Source: Synergistaceae bacterium UBA4088 (lineage in GTDB: Bacteria; Synergistota; Synergistia; Synergistales; Thermovirgaceae). Taken from it: 21,299 nucleotides of DNA. A program made the translations under genes and the position numbers. The stretch lies in the NCBI GenBank assembly GCA_002382605.1, contig DFYG01000082.1, positions 4,156 to 25,454 on the forward strand, given 5' to 3'. Every line of letters starts with the position of its first letter. Within the stretch, counting starts at the first letter, position 1. The notes below the pieces were generated by a model. It had not been told where the DNA came from. It saw only the letters and a list, made by a program, of their open reading frames with translations, and ran no database searches. Positions 15,916 to 21,299 of the stretch are shown here, piece after piece.

Positions 15916-17102
15916 TGACGCACCTCTTTCCTGATCCTCCCGAAAACCATTCTCCCCGCGGAAGTCTGCAGCATCGAGGTTACGACCACTTCGATCCGTT
16001 TGCCTATAAAATTCTCGCCATCCTCAACTACTATCATTGTGCCATCGTCGAGATACCCTACTCCCTGCTGAGGTTCCTTCCCTTCCCTTAAGACGTCAAC
16101 CGTAATGGCCTCTCCGGGAAGGAGGGTCGGTTTAAGGGCGTTGGAAAGATCATTGACGTTGAGAACCTTTATCCCCTGGATCTGGGCGATCTTGTTGAGG
16201 TTATAGTCTGTTGTTACTACATTGGCTCCGATCTCTCTCGCAAGTGCGACCAGGCCCTCGTCAACTGAAGCAGCATTCAGGTCCTTAAGCGTCGTCTCCA
16301 TTATCTGGACGGATACATCCGAAAGTTTCTGTATTTCATTGATAATATCGAGACCTCTTCGCCCCTTTGTTCTCCTTGTCGGATCGGACGAGTCGGCTAT
16401 CGATTGAAGTTCTGTGAGAATGAACCGGGGGAGAACAAATGTGCCTTCGAGGAAGCCGGTAGATGCGATCTCGAGGATCCTGCCGTCAATTATTACGCTG
16501 GTATCCAGAACTTTGATGGATGATCTTTCTGCAACGGATTCAATGGACAGATCCGAACCCCGGGCGTCAACCTCACCTCTTGGTCTTTTGCCCCTATTGC
16601 TCAGTTTCTGCTTGATCCCACCGATGGAACTCCACATAGAGTGGATCTCCTCTCTTCTTTTCAGGAAGAGTGTCACTCCCAGGTAGGCAAGCGCAACATT
16701 CAGAAGTATTGCAACGTAACTGCCTACTATTGGAAGGTCCGCAAAGGGCAAAGCCACAAGGTTGGCCACCAGAAGACCCGCAATAAGCCCTACGAGGGCT
16801 ACGGAGATATCGTTCCAGCTCAGGGATTCAAGATTCTTTTCGAAAGATAAACCTATAAAGCCGAGTGTTTTGATGAATATTGGCGTAATAAGAAAACCAA
16901 TCATTGCAAAAAAAGCGACACCAAGAAGGTAGGGAACAAAAACATAGGGGAATGCCTCCCACGGCCACCAGTCCTGAAGGATTGCTATTTTTGCCATTTG
17001 ATAGCCTGCAACCCCGCCCAGAAGAACAAATACGCTTCTTGCAAGAAAAAGCATGAATTTTACAATTCCACCAGCCATTCTCCCACTTCTTCCTTTTTTC
17101 AA
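15912..17102 (-). CDS. Membrane PIN-TRAM domain protein, YacL-like
   Basis: This 396-residue protein has four N-terminal transmembrane helices (about residues 13-170) followed by a basic linker, a PIN nuclease-fold domain and a C-terminal TRAM domain. PIN acidic residues are visible in KVLDTSVIIDGRI, FILTELQSIADSSD, DEGLVALA and VVTTDYNLNKIA, so a metal-dependent RNase activity is plausible. TRAM (about 330-390, LPGEAITVDVLREGKEPQQG) is an RNA-binding module. The architecture equals Bacillus YacL, whose cellular role is not settled. The TTG at 17102 overlaps the recR stop as TTGA. An ATG at 17078 with AAGGAAG upstream is an equally reasonable start and would remove eight residues. It lies between recR and ispDF. 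Confidence 0.9.
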   Translation of the reverse strand: MKKGRSGRMAGGIVKFMLFLARSVFVLLGGVAGYQMAKIAILQDWWPWEAFPYVFVPYLLGVAFFAMIGFLITPIFIKTLGFIGLSFEKNLESLSWNDISVALVGLIAGLLVANLVALPFADLPIVGSYVAILLNVALAYLGVTLFLKRREEIHSMWSSIGGIKQKLSNRGKRPRGEVDARGSDLSIESVAERSSIKVLDTSVIIDGRILEIASTGFLEGTFVLPRFILTELQSIADSSDPTRRTKGRRGLDIINEIQKLSDVSVQIMETTLKDLNAASVDEGLVALAREIGANVVTTDYNLNKIAQIQGIKVLNVNDLSNALKPTLLPGEAITVDVLREGKEPQQGVGYLDDGTMIVVEDGENFIGKRIEVVVTSMLQTSAGRMVFGRIRKEVRH

Positions 17103-17713
17103 TTTTTATCTGATATTCGCACTTCTACTCTCGACTCCAGGGATGCATGAAGCGTCACCCTGTCTGCATACCCTATGCTGCCTCCAAGCGGAAGGCCGAA
17201 GGCAAGACGGGATATTCTCGTGCTCACCGGTTTTACAGCGTCCAGAACCGCGTAAAAAGTAAGATCTCCCTCAATACTGGGGTTGGTGGCTATAATTATT
17301 TCTTCGAAGCTCCTCTCTTCCGCGTATTTACGCAACTTTGAAAACATCTCCGCACCTATGTCTTCTCCATCCAGCGGCGACACCTTCCCCCCGAGAATGA
17401 AATAAAGCCCCGCAAATATACCTGCCTGTTCAATGGATATCATATCTTCTACATTTTCGACCACGCAGAGTAACTTCCTGTCCCTGAAGGGATCTGAACA
17501 AACGGGGCAGGGATCTTCTGTTGTCAGGTTACCGCATATTGAACATGAAAAAGTCAGATCACGCATCAGCGAAATTGTCGATGTAAGTTCTTCTGTGAAA
17601 GCGTGGGGCTGCTGAAGAAGGAACAGAGCAAAACGCCGGGATGTCTTATCGCCGACTCCCGGAAATTTTGAAAAAAGCTTCATGAGTTTTTCTATCGGTC
17701 CGGAGATCGGCAC
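17099..17713 (-). CDS. recR: Recombination mediator RecR
   Basis: RecR works with RecO (and RecF) to load RecA onto gapped or SSB-coated DNA. It is 204 residues. The N-terminal helix-hairpin-helix has KFPGVGDKTSRRFALFLL. A four-cysteine zinc finger uses C57, C60, C69 and C72 (CSIC and CPVC). The Toprim domain follows (VVENVEDMISIEQAG, ATNPSIEGD). The C-terminal LAFGLPLGGSIGYADRVTL is the standard family signature. The start is GTG at 17713 with AGGAGGT 6 nt upstream, and that site overlaps the ybaB stop codon. The ybaB-recR pairing is widely conserved. Confidence 0.96.
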   Translation of the reverse strand: MPISGPIEKLMKLFSKFPGVGDKTSRRFALFLLQQPHAFTEELTSTISLMRDLTFSCSICGNLTTEDPCPVCSDPFRDRKLLCVVENVEDMISIEQAGIFAGLYFILGGKVSPLDGEDIGAEMFSKLRKYAEERSFEEIIIATNPSIEGDLTFYAVLDAVKPVSTRISRLAFGLPLGGSIGYADRVTLHASLESRVEVRISDKN

Positions 17714-17724
17714 TCAAAAACCTC

Positions 17725-18033
17725 CTATCCCAGGCCCGGCATGCCAAGAGCGCCCCCGAACCTTCCAAGGCGTGACTGGGCGAGTTCCCGGCTTTTCCTG
17801 GTTGCATCATGAATTGCAGCCAGCACAAGATCCTCAAGAATTTCCTTTCCCGCGGGATCCACAACTTCGGGTTCAATGAAAACAGAAAGAATTTCGCCCT
17901 GTCCTGTGGCTGACACCCGCACCATGCCTCCTCCGGACACACCCTCGACCTTTTCCTTTGAAAGTTCGTCCTGGATCCGGCTGATCTCAGATTGCAGTTT
18001 CTGCGCCTGTTTCATCATCTGGTCCATGTTCAT
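17725..18033 (-). CDS. ybaB: Nucleoid-associated protein YbaB/EbfC
   Basis: This small DNA-binding protein of about 102 residues forms dimers with a tweezer shape in characterised members. The N-terminal MNMDQMMKQAQKLQSEISRI is a charged coiled-coil helix. EGVSGGGMVRVSATGQGEIL and EVVDPAGKEILEDLVLAAI are the family core, and the tail is Gly-rich. The ATG at 18033 has AGGTGA about 8 nt upstream. A GTG at 18045 and an ATG at 18042 are possible alternatives that add a few residues. It sits directly before recR, the usual place, and about 50 nt after rlmH. Confidence 0.93.
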   Translation of the reverse strand: MNMDQMMKQAQKLQSEISRIQDELSKEKVEGVSGGGMVRVSATGQGEILSVFIEPEVVDPAGKEILEDLVLAAIHDATRKSRELAQSRLGRFGGALGMPGLG

Positions 18034-18083
18034 CTGAATCATCACCTTTCGTATCAGCTACAGTAATTTTGATATTTTCAGGA

Positions 18084-18548
18084 TCAATGGTGGTAACGGC
18101 CGCCTCTTTCTATGGTTACCGCACGGTATAGCTGTTCAAAGAGTAACAGAAGACACATCTCATGCGGAAGGGTCATTTTTGAAAGAGATATCTTCATCTC
18201 TGCCCTTTCTCTAACCGGCAGAGAGACCCCGAATGGACCGCCTACTGCAAGAACAAGTCTCCCTGGTACTATCCGGAGCTTTCCGAAAAGCCATTCCGAA
18301 AACCTGACGCTTGTCATTGTTTCTCCTGCCTCATCAAGAAGTACGAAAGAATCCCTGTCGTTGAGCTTCCTGAGAAGCCCCGAACCCTCCCCGGCAATGG
18401 AACCTGCCTCGGGTTTTTTTCCTGAAAAATCAGGAACTATCTGCCAGTCACAGGAAATTGCACCAGATACACGCCGATAGTACTCCTCTACCTGGAATTT
18501 AAAAAGTGGATTTTTTGGTTTTCCGACCGAAAGTATCAAGAGTTTCAA
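18084..18548 (-). CDS. rlmH: 23S rRNA (pseudouridine1915-N3)-methyltransferase
   Basis: RlmH is a SPOUT-class methyltransferase that modifies pseudouridine 1915 in helix 69 of 23S rRNA in assembled ribosomes. It is 154 residues, the usual size. Motifs are MKLLILSVGKPK at the N-terminus, LLDEAGETMTS (70-80), the SAM-knot segment VGGPFGVS (102-109), LSKMTLPHEM (122-131), EQLYRA (138-143) and the terminal YHH. The start is TTG at 18548 with AGAGG 6 nt upstream. It begins 9 bp after the ATPase subunit D stop, so it is probably co-transcribed with the ATPase. Confidence 0.96.
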   Translation of the reverse strand: MKLLILSVGKPKNPLFKFQVEEYYRRVSGAISCDWQIVPDFSGKKPEAGSIAGEGSGLLRKLNDRDSFVLLDEAGETMTSVRFSEWLFGKLRIVPGRLVLAVGGPFGVSLPVRERAEMKISLSKMTLPHEMCLLLLFEQLYRAVTIERGGRYHH

Positions 18549-18557
18549 GAGGCGCCT

Positions 18558-19232
18558 CTAAATGCCATCAGCGGGTTCTTTCGGGCAGGCTGCCGCAAAT
18601 GGAGATCTTCTGCGTTTTTTAATAAGCCTCTTTACCGCAAAAGCCTCCTGTCTTTCCCTTTCTGAAAGAGCCAGGTTTATGCGGGCGCGCTGAGACTCCA
18701 TTGACGGCAGCATATCCTGTTCAAGATTGTTGACTTTCCTGCGGGTTTTTTCGAACTCCCTTTCCAGAGCATCAAGTTTTGATTTGAGATTAACGTACTT
18801 CCAGAGGACAGGCTCTATCCTTGCAAGGGTTTCCAGCAGTTCATCCACGTGAAGAGAAGCAAGAGCAGGGTCCATAAGCATTCCTGCCAGTACCGATCCC
18901 CTTTCCCCGCCTACGGGGGCGAACTGGCAATACCTGCAACCCATAAGTGAGTGGTGCTGGATCCTGACCTTCCTCGGCTCAACTCCCCATGATAAAAGAG
19001 CCATAACGGATTCACCCTCAAAAAGCTGGACAAGGGCATAGGCGTAGGAGATGAAGGAAAGCAACTCCTCGACCTCCCCTCTTATCTTTGAAAAAACGGC
19101 TCTGTCAGCCTCTATTGCCCTTATAAGAGCCTCTTTTTTTCTTTCAAGCAGGGAACAACCAAAACGGATCGTATCAATACTTTGAGTGAGTTCGATCAGT
19201 TCACTCCGGGAGACAGGGTGTTCATACGTCAT
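18558..19232 (-). CDS. atpD: V/A-type ATP synthase subunit D
   Basis: Subunit D is part of the central rotor stalk that couples the A3B3 catalytic head to the membrane ring. It is 224 residues. The N-terminus (SRSELIELTQSIDTIRFGCS, then LLERKKEALI) and the C-terminal helix (KTRRKVNNLEQDMLPSM, then SERERQEAFAVKRLIKK) form the expected antiparallel coiled coil. The middle segment contains CRYC (C99, C102), which is not usual for this family. The ATG at 19232 overlaps the atpB stop by 11 bp and has AAGGA upstream. The A-B-D order agrees with other bacterial V-type ATPase operons. Confidence 0.93.
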   Translation of the reverse strand: MTYEHPVSRSELIELTQSIDTIRFGCSLLERKKEALIRAIEADRAVFSKIRGEVEELLSFISYAYALVQLFEGESVMALLSWGVEPRKVRIQHHSLMGCRYCQFAPVGGERGSVLAGMLMDPALASLHVDELLETLARIEPVLWKYVNLKSKLDALEREFEKTRRKVNNLEQDMLPSMESQRARINLALSERERQEAFAVKRLIKKRRRSPFAAACPKEPADGI

Positions 19233-20610
19233 GAGGTCTCATCCTTCCAACTTCTTCGAGAATGTCGTCAGGGATCCTGAAAAGCTCTTCATCGGGCAGA
19301 ACCGAAAGACACCTGACAGCCGAATTCAAGGATTCTTCGATGGTCATTGAGGCAGAACCCTGGTTGAGGAAGAATTTTTCGAACACGGTTCCGAATTCAA
19401 GATAACGGGACTCGGTCTCAGTAAGTCCTTCATCTCCTACAATAAGCCTCAGTCTTCCGGCCTCTCTCGATCTAGCATAAGACGCAAACAGCTGATCCGC
19501 TACCTGGCGGTGCCCCGGAAACGTCTTTCCCTCTCCTATACCCTTGTTCATCAGCCGGCTGAGGCTGGGGAGGACATTTATGGGGGGATATACCCCTCTC
19601 GCCTGGAGTCCCCTGTCGAGGACGATCTGTCCCTCGGTAATATATCCGGACAGGTCTACCACCGGATGGGTCATGTCGTCGCCCTGCATTGAAACTATCG
19701 GTATCTGGGTTATGCTCCCCTTTCTCCCTGAAATGCATCCCGCCCGCTCGTAAAGGCTTGCAAGATCGGAGTACAGGTACCCGGGGAAACCCCTTCTTCC
19801 CGGGGCCTCCTCCCTGGCTGAACTAACCTCCCGTAAAGCCTCGCTGTAATAGAGCATGTCGGTCATTACGACCAGGACATCGAAATTCTTCTCAAAAGCA
19901 AAAAACTCGGCTATGGTGAGAGCCGTTCTGGGGGTCAGGAGACGCTCAACCGCCGAATCGCTTGCCAGGTTAACGATAAAAACTCCATGAAACAGGGCAC
20001 CGCTCTCCTCAAAGGAGTCGAGGAAGAATCGCGCCTCCCGCTCTGTGATCCCGATCGCTGCAAACACAACAAGAAAGTTGTGGGGATTCCCGGGGATCCG
20101 GGACTGCCTGACAATCTGGGCCGCAATTTCGTTTGCGGGAAGTCCTGCGCCTGAAAATATGGGCAGCTTCTGTCCCCTGACGAGTGTATTGAGAAGATCT
20201 ATGGAAGATATTCCTGTCTCAATGAAGGCATTTGGACTGGATCTCATTGCTGGATTCAGAGGAGATCCGCTGATAGGCATTTCTTTCTCAAAAAATGGGG
20301 CAGGAGCGCCATTTCTTGGCGATCCCCGCCCGTCAAGGACCTGCCCCATGAGAGCCTGACTGAGACGGATCTTCACAACGTCGCGCTCAAACCAGACTGT
20401 GGAATCGCCTGGATTGAGTCCAAGCGTCCCCTCAAAGACCTGGATCGCGCAGATATCTCCATCTACCTGAAGAACCTGGCCGGTTCTCTTTCCTTTTTTC
20501 GTTTCGATAGTGACAACTTCCCCGAGGGCCGCATTTCGGGCGTTTGCAACAAAGATCAGCGGGCCGGAAATTCCCTCTACAAGCCTGGAACCCTCCCTGT
20601 AAAGCCTCAT
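19222..20610 (-). CDS. atpB: V/A-type ATP synthase subunit B
   Basis: Subunit B is the non-catalytic nucleotide-binding subunit of the A3B3 head. It is 462 residues. It lacks a true Walker A motif and has PIFSGAGLPANEIAAQIVRQ at the equivalent place, as expected for B rather than A. Conserved stretches include VVMTDMLYYSEALREVSSAR, EEAPGRRGFPGYLYSDLA, GSITQIPIVSMQGDDMTHP and YPPINVLPSLSRLM. The ATG at 20610 overlaps the atpA stop as ATGA, and GGAGG lies about 10 nt upstream. No truncation or unusual feature was seen. Confidence 0.97.
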   Translation of the reverse strand: MRLYREGSRLVEGISGPLIFVANARNAALGEVVTIETKKGKRTGQVLQVDGDICAIQVFEGTLGLNPGDSTVWFERDVVKIRLSQALMGQVLDGRGSPRNGAPAPFFEKEMPISGSPLNPAMRSSPNAFIETGISSIDLLNTLVRGQKLPIFSGAGLPANEIAAQIVRQSRIPGNPHNFLVVFAAIGITEREARFFLDSFEESGALFHGVFIVNLASDSAVERLLTPRTALTIAEFFAFEKNFDVLVVMTDMLYYSEALREVSSAREEAPGRRGFPGYLYSDLASLYERAGCISGRKGSITQIPIVSMQGDDMTHPVVDLSGYITEGQIVLDRGLQARGVYPPINVLPSLSRLMNKGIGEGKTFPGHRQVADQLFASYARSREAGRLRLIVGDEGLTETESRYLEFGTVFEKFFLNQGSASMTIEESLNSAVRCLSVLPDEELFRIPDDILEEVGRMRPHDV

Positions 20611-21299
20611 TTCGAAAAGGCCTCCAGATCATTCAGGGATCTTGCTGTTTCCTCTATCCATCTGGAAGCGAGAGCCTGGAAATTCTTTTCCTTGGATCCC
20701 CTGATCGAGAGAGCGCCTCGAAGGAGGCCCATACTCTGGACCTGGTAGTGAAGGATCCCTTTTTCGATCTCTTCCGAAACGAGTTTATGAATATCCATAA
20801 GCGTTTTTGCAAATATCATCTGCTTTTCAAGTGGGCAGAACGCATCCTGGGGGTCGAAAGCGTTCTGCTGAAGAAAGCCTGTTCTTACGATCTCTCCCAT
20901 TTCGAGATCCCACTTGTTCTGTTCAGACAGGGCATCCCTTCCTACGATCTGGACAAGGGAAAGGAGTTCGGATTCCCTGTCCAGAAGTTCTCTAAGAAAA
21001 TCGGCGCCTTTCTCCCATTGTTCTCCCAGGTTTTTTCGAAATACAGTCCTCAATCCCCTTTCATACAGCGAGTAGCTTCGTTTCCAGTTGATAGAGGGGA
21101 AATGGCGACTCTCGGCAAGCCTCTTGTCGAGAGCCCAGAAGGCCCCCGAAAGTCTCAGGCTGGATTGGGTCACCGGTTCCGAAAAATCTCCCCCCCCAGG
21201 GGAGACTGCATTGAATATTGTGATCGAACCTGTCCTGTCCGGATCTCCGCCAAGATGAGCCCTCCCTGCCCTCTCGTAGTACTGGGCGAGCCTTGATCC
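20607..21299 (-). CDS. atpA: V/A-type ATP synthase subunit A, C-terminal part (runs off right edge)
   Basis: This is the catalytic subunit of the V/A-type ATPase. Only the last 230 residues are inside the window, out of a usual length near 590. The frame is open to the right edge. Visible family segments are QYYERAGR, GSITIFNAVSPGGGDFSEPV, TQSSLRLSGAFWALD and RHFPSINWKRSYSLY, followed by the helical C-terminal domain. The Walker A and B motifs lie outside the window. A GTG at 21173 is internal and is not the start. Genes for the remaining stalk and membrane subunits are expected further right. Confidence 0.96.
   Translation of the reverse strand, partial: GSRLAQYYERAGRAHLGGDPDRTGSITIFNAVSPGGGDFSEPVTQSSLRLSGAFWALDKRLAESRHFPSINWKRSYSLYERGLRTVFRKNLGEQWEKGADFLRELLDRESELLSLVQIVGRDALSEQNKWDLEMGEIVRTGFLQQNAFDPQDAFCPLEKQMIFAKTLMDIHKLVSEEIEKGILHYQVQSMGLLRGALSIRGSKEKNFQALASRWIEETARSLNDLEAFSK

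Overview
The window is a dense bacterial housekeeping region in which every gene I can support lies on the minus strand. Genes are listed here in transcription order, from right to left. The organism is probably a member of the Synergistota (about 0.6). This inference rests on a V/A-type rather than F-type ATPase, a fused 4TM/12TM TRAP permease, moderate GC, and a Firmicutes-like rimP-nusA-ylxR-ylxQ-infB-ylxP-rbfA cluster. A 16S rRNA or marker-gene search would settle it.

Block 1 (about 21299-14707) starts with the 3' end of a V/A-type ATPase operon: atpA (partial), atpB and atpD. It continues with almost no gaps into rlmH (23S rRNA methyltransferase), ybaB/ebfC, recR, a YacL-like membrane PIN-TRAM protein and a fused ispDF isoprenoid enzyme. 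A good intrinsic terminator begins on the last base of the ispDF stop codon.

Block 2 (14600-13125) is guaB (IMP dehydrogenase), apparently standing alone.

Block 3 (about 13048-5187) is the translation and transcription-factor operon rimP, nusA, ylxR, ylxQ, infB, ylxP, rbfA, nrnA, truB, ribF. Its promoter is the best in the window, with a perfect TATAAT and a TG extension. About 30 nt later the leader contains a 12-bp GC-rich hairpin followed by a short U-tract, just before rimP. This looks like a transcription attenuator and is the most interesting regulatory feature here. Genes downstream mostly overlap by a few bases.

Block 4 (about 5140-1597) begins with a candidate promoter and tRNA-Arg(CCT), which has an encoded CCA. 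It continues with pcm (protein repair methyltransferase), a DUF1850 exported protein and a TAXI-type fused TRAP permease whose solute receptor is not in the window. A strong terminator follows. Its U-tract lies directly against the ribosome binding site of ileS, whose first 523 or so codons fill the left edge (1-1571).

No mobile elements, CRISPR arrays, prophage or defence genes were seen, and no stretch longer than about 210 bases lacks a gene. I did not find a clearly new biological system. The points worth a second look are regulatory (hairpins in front of rimP and ileS, repeated TTGA stop/start overlaps, a possible CTG start in ylxQ) and small protein oddities (a CxxC in AtpD, an altered TruB active-site motif, a TRAP locus without a receptor).
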